A DNA stretch of 64,000 nt from Bin87 sp963663945 (GTDB lineage Bacteria > Chloroflexota > Dehalococcoidia > Lucifugimonadales > UBA3495), in contig OY760687.1 of assembly GCA_963663945.1 (NCBI GenBank), positions 372,001 to 436,000 of the forward strand, given 5' to 3'. Position numbers and translations under genes: made by a program. Under the pieces are notes generated by a model, which saw nothing but the letters and a program-made list of their open reading frames with translations, did not search any database and was not told the DNA's origin. Positions 39,609 to 48,000 of this stretch are shown here, piece after piece. Numbering within the stretch: the stretch's first letter is position 1; every line of letters starts with the position of its first letter.

Positions 39609-40613
39609 TTAGTAGAGGTGGCAGGACACAATGTGGCCGGGCGCCAACTCGGTGACCTGCGGGATGTCCCGGGAGCATTGGTCCATGACGAAGGGACAAC
39701 GGGGATGGAACCGGCAACCTTCGGGCGGGTTGAGCGGTGACGGCACCTCGCCGGTGAGGATCATCTCCTCCTGCTCGATGTCGGGGTGCGAAGGCAGCGC
39801 GGCGTTCATCAGGGCCTTGGTGTAGGGATGTGACGCGTTGTCGAACAGCTCCTTGGTGGGGCCGTACTCGACGATCTGGCCAAGGTACATCACGGCCACC
39901 CAGTCGCACATGTACCGCACCGTTGCCAGGTGGTGGGCGATCAGCAGATAACTGACGTTGTACTCGTTCTGCAGGTCCATCAGCAGGTTCATGATCTGGG
40001 CGCGAATGGACACGTCCAGCGCCGAAACCGGCTCGTCGAGCACGATGACCCTGGGTTCTACGGACAGGGCCCGGGCGATGGCCAGCCGCTGGCGTTGCCC
40101 GCCGCTAAACTCGTGGGGATACAGGTTGGCGTGGTAGCTGCTCAGACCCACGTCGTTCAGCAGCTTGGCGACCCGGTCCTGCATCTCGCGCCGGCTCAGG
40201 TTCAGGTTGATGACCATGGGCTCGGCGATCAGGTCGCGGACGCGCATTCGGGGGTTGAGGGAACTCCAGGGGTCCTGGAAAACGGCCTGTACCGAACTGC
40301 GATAGGCGCGGCGCTGCTCGGCGTTGGCATTGCGGATTTCCTGACCCTGGTACTCGATGGTCCCCTCGGTGGGCTCCTCAAGCATCAGGAGCATCTTGGC
40401 AGTGGTGCTCTTGCCGCATCCGGACTCGCCCACGATGCCCAGCGTTTCGCCGGCCCGTACCTGGAAGGAAACGCCGTCGACGGCCTTGATCCATCCGGTT
40501 ACTTTGGATACCAGGAGACCCTTGGTGACGGGGAAGTGTTTCTTGAGGCCATTGGCCTCGAGCAGCACCTCGTTGGTGGTTTGGGTCGCCGGATTTGCTT
40601 CCAGGGTGGTCAT
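39609..40613 (-). CDS. oppF: peptide/nickel-type ABC transporter ATP-binding protein (OppF-like)
   Basis: A 334-residue ATPase. Walker A GESGCGKST (about 74-82), signature EFSGGQRQRLAIARAL and Walker B VIVLDEPVSALDVS are intact, and the C-terminal oligopeptide-transporter extension (CRFHPRCPFVMDQC) is present. It overlaps the OppD-like gene by four bases and ends the leftward cluster. Together with OppD it energises the OppB/OppC pore. Confidence 0.93.
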   Translation of the reverse strand: MTTLEANPATQTTNEVLLEANGLKKHFPVTKGLLVSKVTGWIKAVDGVSFQVRAGETLGIVGESGCGKSTTAKMLLMLEEPTEGTIEYQGQEIRNANAEQRRAYRSSVQAVFQDPWSSLNPRMRVRDLIAEPMVINLNLSRREMQDRVAKLLNDVGLSSYHANLYPHEFSGGQRQRLAIARALSVEPRVIVLDEPVSALDVSIRAQIMNLLMDLQNEYNVSYLLIAHHLATVRYMCDWVAVMYLGQIVEYGPTKELFDNASHPYTKALMNAALPSHPDIEQEEMILTGEVPSPLNPPEGCRFHPRCPFVMDQCSRDIPQVTELAPGHIVSCHLY

Positions 40614-41602
40614 TCGAGCCTCCAGCAGGCGGCATAGTGGCTATCGGATACGTCGAATTGTGTCGGGTAGGTGGTCTGACATTTGTCCATGACGTACTGG
40701 CACCGGGGTGCGAAGGGGCAACCCGTGGGCAGATCGTGCAGGGTCGGGGGTTGTCCTTCGATGGAGTACAGGCGATCGACGTCCTCCTCCAGCTTGGGAA
40801 CAGAGGCCAGGAGAGCCTCGGTGTAGGGGTGCGAGGGGTGGTTGAAAATGTCCCGCACATCGCCCATCTCGACGATCCTGCCGGCGTACATCACAGCCAC
40901 GCGGTCGCACATCTTGGCCACGATCCCGAAGTCGTGGGTGATGAAGATGAGCCCGATGTTGGAGGCTTCCTGAAGTTCCTTGAGGAGCTTGAGGTATTGC
41001 GCCTGAATGGTGACATCCAGCGAGGTCGTAGGCTCGTCGGCGATCAGCACGATGGGTTCGCAGGAAATACCGATGGCGCCGACGACGCGCTGTCGCATGC
41101 CGCCGCTCATCTGGTGGGGGTAGTCCCGCACCCGGGTCTCGGCGGCGGGGATGTTCACCTTGCGGAGTACGTCCAGCACCTGCTGCACGACGGTGCGCTT
41201 GGGAATGTCCTGGTGGATCTTGATGGCCTCGCCCACCTGGTTTCCGATGGAGAATACCGGGTTGAGGGAGGTCATGGGGTCCTGGATGATCAGAGCGATC
41301 TGGCTGCCCCGGATGTCGCTCATCTCCTTGTCGGACATCTGAACGAGGTCCTGCCCTTCCAGCAGGATCTGTCCATCGACGATGCGTCCGGGCGGCTCCG
41401 GAATGAGCCGCATCAGTGACAGCATGGTCACCGACTTGCCGGAACCGGACTCGCCGACGATGCCAAGGGTCTCGCCGCGTCGCAGGTTAAAGCTTACGCC
41501 GTCGACCGCTTTCACCGTGCCCCAGCGGGTCTCGAAATAGGTTTTCAGTCCGTCAACCTGCAGCACCACGGGTGATGTGTTTTCGGTTGTGCCAGTAGTC
41601 AT
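40610..41602 (-). CDS. oppD: peptide/nickel-type ABC transporter ATP-binding protein (OppD-like)
   Basis: A 330-residue ATPase with Walker A GESGSGKSV (about 50-58), signature QMSGGMRQRVVGAIGIS and Walker B VLIADEPTTSLDVT. The C-terminal block CPFAPRCQYVMDKC is the OppD/DppD extension with four cysteines. Start ATG 41602, 48 bases after the OppC-like stop. Overlap with OppF is ATGA. Confidence 0.93.
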   Translation of the reverse strand: MTTGTTENTSPVVLQVDGLKTYFETRWGTVKAVDGVSFNLRRGETLGIVGESGSGKSVTMLSLMRLIPEPPGRIVDGQILLEGQDLVQMSDKEMSDIRGSQIALIIQDPMTSLNPVFSIGNQVGEAIKIHQDIPKRTVVQQVLDVLRKVNIPAAETRVRDYPHQMSGGMRQRVVGAIGISCEPIVLIADEPTTSLDVTIQAQYLKLLKELQEASNIGLIFITHDFGIVAKMCDRVAVMYAGRIVEMGDVRDIFNHPSHPYTEALLASVPKLEEDVDRLYSIEGQPPTLHDLPTGCPFAPRCQYVMDKCQTTYPTQFDVSDSHYAACWRLE

Positions 41603-41649
41603 GCTTCAGCCTGCTTTCCGGTGGGTCAATGATTGTTGGGTGAAAATGA

Positions 41650-42549
41650 TCAGTTCAGTTGGCGGAGCCTGGGGTCGAGCCGGTCGCGCAGCCAGTCGCC
41701 GAACAGGTTCATTGACAGCACGACGAGCATGATGGCCAGGCCGGGCATGGTGGAGATCCACCAGGCGACTGCCAGCCGGTCGCGGCCGTCGGAAACCATG
41801 GAGCCCCAGGCCGGCGTGGGCGGCGGAACTCCGGCGCCGAGGAAGCTCAGCGTGGATTCCAGCAGGATCACGATGCCGACTTCGAGAGTAGCCAAAACGA
41901 TGAGGGTGTTGATGACACCGGGGAAGATGTGGATGAACAGGATGCGCGGCGTTGACGCTCCGGCGACCTTGGCCAGGGCGACAAAGTCCATGGTTTTCAG
42001 CTGGAGAACCTCGCCCCGCACGTTGCGGGCAAAACGCGGCCACACGGCGATTGCCAGGATCGCGACAATGATGAGGAACGACTGCCCCAGGGCCAACACC
42101 AGCACCAGGGCCAGCAATATGGTTGGTATCGCAAGCTTGATGTCCACGATCCGCATCAGGAACTCATCGAGCCAGCCGCCGTACCACCCGGCAATCAGGC
42201 CACTGGCCACGCCGATGACCATGCCCACGCCCAGGGTGACACCCGCCACGGCGAGCGAGATGCGGGCGCCGAAGATGACACGGCTGAGCATGTCGCGGCC
42301 CAGGTGGTCCGTGCCCAGCAGGAATTCGGTGCTTCCGCCCGCCTCCCACGCCGGGGGCAGGTTGCGGTCGCGGAGGCCGCCGCGCTCGGGATCGTGCGGC
42401 GCGATCAACGGCGCGAAGATCCCGGTGAACACGAACAGCACAAGGAAGAACATGGGGATCAGCGGCCATCTCCGGAATTGCCAGAGTTTCCTGGCAATTC
42501 GGGCCGGCGCCGCCGGCTGTTGTACGACCAGAGTTGCGTCTGCTGCCAC
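41650..42549 (-). CDS. oppC: peptide/nickel-type ABC permease (OppC-like)
   Basis: A 299-residue membrane protein with about six spans (first at residues 30-52). The family start GTDHLGRDMLSRVIFGARISL and the coupling-loop region NLFGDWLRDRLDPRLRQL near the end are typical. GTG at 42549 with GGGGAGGAA upstream is the start. Follows OppB by 31 bases. Confidence 0.92.
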   Translation of the reverse strand: MAADATLVVQQPAAPARIARKLWQFRRWPLIPMFFLVLFVFTGIFAPLIAPHDPERGGLRDRNLPPAWEAGGSTEFLLGTDHLGRDMLSRVIFGARISLAVAGVTLGVGMVIGVASGLIAGWYGGWLDEFLMRIVDIKLAIPTILLALVLVLALGQSFLIIVAILAIAVWPRFARNVRGEVLQLKTMDFVALAKVAGASTPRILFIHIFPGVINTLIVLATLEVGIVILLESTLSFLGAGVPPPTPAWGSMVSDGRDRLAVAWWISTMPGLAIMLVVLSMNLFGDWLRDRLDPRLRQLN

Positions 42550-42580
42550 GGTAAATTCCTCCCCTTAGGAGTAACGGCCC

Positions 42581-43516
42581 TTAGGAGTACCGAATCCTGG
42601 GATCGATGTAAGCGTACATGATGTCGACCGACAGCGCGGCTGCCACGTACATCAGCGTGAACACAATGACCACGGCTTGTAGGAGTGGGTAGTCGTTGCC
42701 GGCCAGCGCCTGGATTGCGAGCTGACCCAGCCCGGGCCACGCGAACACGGTTTCCACAACCAGGGAACCCGTCACCAGGCTTCCCAGCGTGATACCCGCG
42801 AAGGTCAGCACCGGAATGAGCGCGTTCCGCAACGAGTGCTTCCAGATGACTATGTTGTTGGACACGCCCTTGGCCCGGGCGAGTTTGACGTACTCGGAGT
42901 CCATGACGTTTAGCATGGCGGAACGTAGCAGCCGGAGGTTGGCCGCGGCGTAGAACCAACCCAACGTCACTGCCGGCAAGATAATGCTGGCGATCTCCTG
43001 ACGTCCGTAGGGCGGCACCAAACTGTCCCCAAACCAATCATTCCAGCGCACCGAAAACAGGAACACCAGCATCAGTCCTAACCAGAACACCGGGGCAGAT
43101 TGTCCCACCAGGGCGACCACTTTCCCCGCCATGTCAAGGAAACTACCTCGTTTCACCGCCGACAGGATACCCAGTGGCACGCCGACGATCACCGAGAACG
43201 CAAAGGCGGCCAGGCCGAGTTGCAAGGTTGCCGGTATCCGCTCAATGATGACCTCCATGGACGGGCGGCCTTCCTTGATTGATTCGCCGAAATCACCTTG
43301 CAGCGCACTGCCCAGGAATATCCCGTACTGCTGGTAGTACGGCTTGTCGAGCCCGAGGCTTGCGGTAAGCCGGTCCCAGTCCTCCTGGGTGGAATAGTCG
43401 TCCAGGTACACATGCCTGGGATCGCCGGCCGCCCGGCTCATTACGAAAATGATCAGCGAGACAGCCAGCAGGGTTACCACAGCCAGCAGGATGCGTCGCA
43501 ACAGGTATCGCTGCAT
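42581..43516 (-). CDS. oppB: peptide/nickel-type ABC permease (OppB-like)
   Basis: A 311-residue permease with six spans beginning MQRYLLRRILLAVVTLLAV. Inner blocks AFAFSVIVGVPLGILSAVKRG, ARAKGVSNNIVIWKHSLRNA and FAWPGLGQLAIQAL are those of OppB/DppB. Lies between a membrane protein gene and OppC on the same strand. Confidence 0.92.
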   Translation of the reverse strand: MQRYLLRRILLAVVTLLAVSLIIFVMSRAAGDPRHVYLDDYSTQEDWDRLTASLGLDKPYYQQYGIFLGSALQGDFGESIKEGRPSMEVIIERIPATLQLGLAAFAFSVIVGVPLGILSAVKRGSFLDMAGKVVALVGQSAPVFWLGLMLVFLFSVRWNDWFGDSLVPPYGRQEIASIILPAVTLGWFYAAANLRLLRSAMLNVMDSEYVKLARAKGVSNNIVIWKHSLRNALIPVLTFAGITLGSLVTGSLVVETVFAWPGLGQLAIQALAGNDYPLLQAVVIVFTLMYVAAALSVDIMYAYIDPRIRYS

Positions 43517-43614
43517 ATTTCACTACCTCAAAAACTGTTTACCGGTACGTTGCGGGTGATCGGTGGTTTTTGACGAACCGTCGCCGGGAGTCGCTGGGTG
43601 CAGATCGGGTCGAA

Positions 43615-44172
43615 TCACGACGAGCTGCCAGCGGCCCGGGCGCCGTCCTTGCCGGAGCCGTTCCCGTTGGAAGGTCCGAGCGTCCCGTCGCCTCGCGGCT
43701 GACGCGCGGCGCGAGCGAACCTTCCGAACATGCCTTCATAACCGATGTTGAAGAGCAGCGCCATGATGTTCGGCACCAGCGCCGCTCCCAGGGCAATATA
43801 GGTTCGCGGCTTGAACAGGTAGGGGCAAACCCCCACGCATCTGGCGTCCTCGATGGCGGAAATGTAGCCGCCGATTTGGAAACCGACCCATGCCCCACCA
43901 AAGCTTGCTGCGGACAAAGCAAGGCCCGCGCCCAGCAGAATAGGCCAGGCCGGGATGGAGTCCACCCTCAGGAGGATTATTCCCGCCCCGATTCCGGCGC
44001 CAATACCGGCGCCCACCATGAGCATTAAAAGAATGTTGGGCAGGGCCGCCACTCCGAAGAACACCGCCAACGCAGACGCTAGCGCCATCCCCAGGGCACT
44101 CAAGACCGCGGCCAAAGGAAACCCCAGGAGGGTTCTCCAGGCTACTGATATCCAGGGTTTCTGTGGCCCCAT
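43615..44172 (-). CDS. hypothetical membrane protein in the ABC cluster
   Basis: A 185-residue protein with four to five hydrophobic segments, a glycine-zipper stretch (VGAGIGAGIGAGIILL, about 53-68) and a low-complexity C-terminal tail rich in Gly, Ser and Asn. I do not recognise a family. A pair of cysteines (CVGVCPYL) lies in a loop near residue 115. Its position between OppB and the binding proteins and in the same direction suggests a transporter accessory, but that is a guess. Confidence 0.55.
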   Translation of the reverse strand: MGPQKPWISVAWRTLLGFPLAAVLSALGMALASALAVFFGVAALPNILLMLMVGAGIGAGIGAGIILLRVDSIPAWPILLGAGLALSAASFGGAWVGFQIGGYISAIEDARCVGVCPYLFKPRTYIALGAALVPNIMALLFNIGYEGMFGRFARAARQPRGDGTLGPSNGNGSGKDGARAAGSSS

Positions 44173-44206
44173 ACTGGCGTTACCTGCTCAATGCTAACCC
44201 GTCGGA

Positions 44207-46057
44207 CTATCCGCGGGGCTGGATGTATTCGTAACCGTTGATGTTGCGCAGGTCACGGTAGCGCACGCCCTCGGACCAGGGTTGGATCTCGGGACCAACG
44301 GGCCAGATCACATCGAAGTTGTACAGCCCAATGTTGGTAATGGCATTTTCGAACATGAAAGTGGTGATCTCGATGGCCAGCGCTCGGCGCGCCTCAGCGT
44401 TGATCTCGGCCTTGTGCAGAGCGATCTTTTCGTCCAGCCACGGGTGGTCGGCACCGCTGGACCAGACGGCCTGCTGATTCAGTTTCGAACCCTTGTCGGT
44501 AAATCCCTGACCCGGTTCCAGCCGGATACCGGCGGCGTGGCAGGTGGCGCCCTGGTACGTGCGTCCCACGATCGTAGGTCGCAGCGTGCTATAGGGGACC
44601 TTCTGGAAGTTTACGTCCACACCGATGTCGGCCCACATCGCAGCGATGGCCTCGCAAGCTTCCACTTCAACCGGCGCGCCCCGCAGGGAAGGCGTCAGCG
44701 TAATGCTGAAACCGTCCGGGTAGCCGGCTTCTGCCAGGAGTTCCAGAGCCCGATCCGGGTTATATTCCCAGCGCATTTCCGGGGGCAGCCAGGTTTCTTC
44801 GTACTGACCGTACTCCCACATCACCGCCGGGCTGCCGTACCCGCGCAACAGGGTGTCAACGATGCCTTGACGATCGATGGCGATGGACAACGCGTTACGA
44901 ACCTTGGCCGCGTTGGCCCATTCCGCGGAGTTGACGTCCGCGCTTGCGGATATCCAGGGCAGTTCTGGATCGAATCCGGGTAACTGGTCGTCCGTCCCGG
45001 CGCCCACGTGGTATTGCCCATAGATATTGAGCGCGGATTCTCCCCCGCCGGGCAGGCGCATCAATTCCGCGCCTTCCACGCCGAGCAATGCATCGAGGGA
45101 GTCGAAAGCGCTTACGGTGGTGTCCAGGTTTCCGGTCTGGAATCCGGCGATACGGGAGGATTCTTCGGGAATTTCCCGGAAGTACATCTCGGCGAAATGC
45201 GGGGTCTTGCGCCAGTGGTTTTCCACGGCTTCCATTCGCCAGAACGAGCCAGTGCTGAATTCCACCAGGTCCCAGGGACCGGTTGCGGCAATTTGGCCGT
45301 TGGCCACTTCCGCCCCCAATTCTTCGGTCTGCTTTTTGCTGATAATCCAGGATCCGGCGCCGCCCGGGCTGGTGACGATTTCGTTTACGGGAACCTGCGA
45401 CCAGGGCGCGCCGGTGTTGACTTCCACGGTGTAGTCGTCAATGGCCTTGGCGTGCCCCTCCGGGTTTTCCCAAATCCCGCGGACGTTGGATGCCCGAGCG
45501 TGCTTGGAGCCCTCGGCTCCGAATTGACGCATGCCCCAGATGATGTCCTCGGCGGTCATTTCACCGTAACCCTTATGGAACTGTACGCCTTTGTTCAAAT
45601 GGAAAGTCCAGGTCGAACCGTCCTCGGAAACTTCCCAACTGTGGGCCAACATCGGCACGGCCACCAAGTCACTACTAACCGTCAAGAGTGATTCGCCGAT
45701 TGGAGCGGTTTGCAGGACAAAAATCTGCGGGTTGCCCGTGAGAGCGGGATGGCCCATGAAAGGTCCGAGTTCCTTCTGACCAACATTGAGAGTTCCCAGC
45801 GGTTGCTCCGATGAGCCCTGCGCTGAACTCTCGGGAGTTGGGATTGGAGTGGAGATAGGAACTGGGGTAGCGGCCTGTTGTTGTGCCGCGGGCACGGCCG
45901 CGGTAGGTTCTGGAGCCTGCTGATCCGATGCCGCTGGTTGGGCTGCTGACCCTTCCTCTTGCGAAGCCCCGCCGCATGCGATCACCAGCGCCAGCAGCAG
46001 TGACAGCGCTGTCGCGACGACCGTGGCGGTGGAGAATCGTTTGGGAAGAGTCAGCAT
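44207..46057 (-). CDS. substrate-binding lipoprotein 1 (SBP family 5)
   Basis: A 616-residue extracytoplasmic solute-binding protein. A signal peptide ends at a lipobox ALVIACGG (Cys near 28), then a Ser/Pro-rich linker and the family-5 core with LAHSWEVSEDGSTWTFHLNK, GYPDGFSITL and YNPDRALELLAEAGY. Start is ATG at 46057 with GAGG five bases upstream, not the GTG at 46063. It is closely related to the next two genes and may bind peptides, nickel complexes or similar ligands. Confidence 0.92.
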   Translation of the reverse strand: MLTLPKRFSTATVVATALSLLLALVIACGGASQEEGSAAQPAASDQQAPEPTAAVPAAQQQAATPVPISTPIPTPESSAQGSSEQPLGTLNVGQKELGPFMGHPALTGNPQIFVLQTAPIGESLLTVSSDLVAVPMLAHSWEVSEDGSTWTFHLNKGVQFHKGYGEMTAEDIIWGMRQFGAEGSKHARASNVRGIWENPEGHAKAIDDYTVEVNTGAPWSQVPVNEIVTSPGGAGSWIISKKQTEELGAEVANGQIAATGPWDLVEFSTGSFWRMEAVENHWRKTPHFAEMYFREIPEESSRIAGFQTGNLDTTVSAFDSLDALLGVEGAELMRLPGGGESALNIYGQYHVGAGTDDQLPGFDPELPWISASADVNSAEWANAAKVRNALSIAIDRQGIVDTLLRGYGSPAVMWEYGQYEETWLPPEMRWEYNPDRALELLAEAGYPDGFSITLTPSLRGAPVEVEACEAIAAMWADIGVDVNFQKVPYSTLRPTIVGRTYQGATCHAAGIRLEPGQGFTDKGSKLNQQAVWSSGADHPWLDEKIALHKAEINAEARRALAIEITTFMFENAITNIGLYNFDVIWPVGPEIQPWSEGVRYRDLRNINGYEYIQPRG

Positions 46058-46081
46058 GCACACCTCAGGGGGATTGCAGGT

Positions 46082-47956
46082 TTAGCCGCGGGGCTGGATG
46101 TATTCGTAACCATTGATGTTGCGCAGGTCACGGTAGCGCACGCCCTCGATCCAGGGCTGGATGTTAGGACCGACGGGCCACAGGCTGTCGAAATTGTACA
46201 GCCCGACGCCGGTGAGAGCGTTCTCGAACATGAACGTCGCGATCTCGATGGCCAGTTCCCTGCGCTTGACGGAGTCGATCTCAGCCATGTGCTCGGCAAC
46301 CTTCTCGTCCATCCAGGGATGTTCGACGCCACGGTTCCAGACGGCCTGGTGGTGCAGCTGGGACAGCATGCCGGAGAAACCCTGGCCGGGCTCCAGCCGG
46401 ATACCGCCGGCGTGACAGGTTGAACCCTGGTAGTTGCGGGCAATCAGGCTGGGCCGCAGCGTGGTGTAGGGCAGGTTCTGGAACTTGACGTCCAGGCCGA
46501 TGTCGCCCCACATGGTGGCGATGGCTTCGCAGGCTTCGACTTCCACCGGCGCGCCGCGCAGCGACGGCGTCAGCGTGATGCTGAACCCTTCGGGGTAACC
46601 GGCCTCAGCGAGAAGCTGCTCGGCCCGCTCCGGGTTGTACTCCCAGCGCAGTTCCTGGGGAAGCCAGCTTTCTTCGTACTGGCCAAAGTCCCAGAGGACG
46701 GCGGGAGATCCATACCCGTGGAGCAAGGTATCGACGATACCCTGCCGGTCGATGGCGATGGACAGCGCGGTGCGCACCTTGGCGGCATTTTTCCACGCAT
46801 CGGAATTGATGTCGGGATCGGCGGACACCCAGGGCAGGTCCGGATCGTAGCCGGGCTGCTGGTTTTCGGTGCCGATGCCGACGTAATACTGCCCGTAGAA
46901 GGTCAGCGCGGATTCGCCGCCGCCGGGGACGCGCATGATTTCTGCGTCATCCACGGCTTCCACCAGGGGCAGAGAGTCGAAGGCCAAAAGCGTGGTGTCC
47001 AGGTTGCCGGTCTGGAACCCGGCAACGCGCGAGGATTCTTCGGGGATTTCCTGGAAGATCAACTCGGCAAAGTGAGGCGTCTTCCGCCAGTGGTTCTCCA
47101 CCGCTTCCATGCGCCAGAACTCGCCGGTGCGGTATTCCACTAAGTCCCAGGGACCGGTGGCCGCGATCTGGTCGTTAGCTTCCTCGGGGCCCAGTTCCTC
47201 GGACTGCTTCTTACTTACGATCCAGGTTCCGCTTCCTCCCGGGCTGGTGAGCATCTCATTGATCGGCACTTCCGACCAGGGTTCGCCGGAGTTCACTTCC
47301 ACAGTGTAATCGTCGATAGCTGTGGCGTGCCCTTCAGGGTTTTCCCAGACCTTGCGTATGTTGGAGGCCCGGGGATGCTTAGACCCGTCGGCGCCGAACT
47401 GACGCATGCTGTAGATGACGTCATCGGCGGTCATTTCACCGTAGCCCTTGTGCAACTGGACGCCCTCATTGAGATTGAAAGTCCAGGTTGACCCGTCCTC
47501 GGACACCGACCAAGCCCTGGCCACCATTCCAACCGGCTCCAACTGGCTGGACACTGTCAGTATCGATTCGCCGATGGGAGCGGTTTGCATCACGAAAATC
47601 TGCGGATTTCCGGCCAGAGCAGGATGGCCCATGAAGGGTCCGAGTTCCTTTTGACCCACAATGATCCTGCCGGTGGGTGTGTCTTCCAACATCACCTCAG
47701 CGGTTTGCGGGGTGGCCGTGGGGGCGGTAACCGCGGCGGCGACCGGAACTTCAGTGGCTGCCGGGGCGGATGAACGGGATTCGGCGGCCGGCACTTCCGT
47801 AGCCGCCGGTGCCGCGCTCTGGCCGGCGGTGGTTTGGCCAGTGGCCGGAGCGGGGGTCTCTGCTGCACCACCACACGCGATCACCAGCGCCAGCAGCAAG
47901 GACAGCGACGCCAGGGCGAGCGTGATGGTGGGGAGTTTTCTTGGAAGGGTCAACAT
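46082..47956 (-). CDS. substrate-binding lipoprotein 2 (SBP family 5)
   Basis: A 624-residue paralog of its two neighbours. Lipobox LVIACGG follows a 23-residue signal sequence, and the core shows ARAWSVSEDGSTWTFNLNE, FEIPEESSR-type loops and PEGFSITLTPSLRGAPVE, all nearly identical to copy 1. It ends 24 bases before copy 1 starts. GAGG stands five bases before ATG 47956. Confidence 0.92.
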   Translation of the reverse strand: MLTLPRKLPTITLALASLSLLLALVIACGGAAETPAPATGQTTAGQSAAPAATEVPAAESRSSAPAATEVPVAAAVTAPTATPQTAEVMLEDTPTGRIIVGQKELGPFMGHPALAGNPQIFVMQTAPIGESILTVSSQLEPVGMVARAWSVSEDGSTWTFNLNEGVQLHKGYGEMTADDVIYSMRQFGADGSKHPRASNIRKVWENPEGHATAIDDYTVEVNSGEPWSEVPINEMLTSPGGSGTWIVSKKQSEELGPEEANDQIAATGPWDLVEYRTGEFWRMEAVENHWRKTPHFAELIFQEIPEESSRVAGFQTGNLDTTLLAFDSLPLVEAVDDAEIMRVPGGGESALTFYGQYYVGIGTENQQPGYDPDLPWVSADPDINSDAWKNAAKVRTALSIAIDRQGIVDTLLHGYGSPAVLWDFGQYEESWLPQELRWEYNPERAEQLLAEAGYPEGFSITLTPSLRGAPVEVEACEAIATMWGDIGLDVKFQNLPYTTLRPSLIARNYQGSTCHAGGIRLEPGQGFSGMLSQLHHQAVWNRGVEHPWMDEKVAEHMAEIDSVKRRELAIEIATFMFENALTGVGLYNFDSLWPVGPNIQPWIEGVRYRDLRNINGYEYIQPRG

Positions 47957-48000
47957 ACGTACCTCGTGTTCAAGTGGTGGGAGTTGAACTCCCCAGTGTC

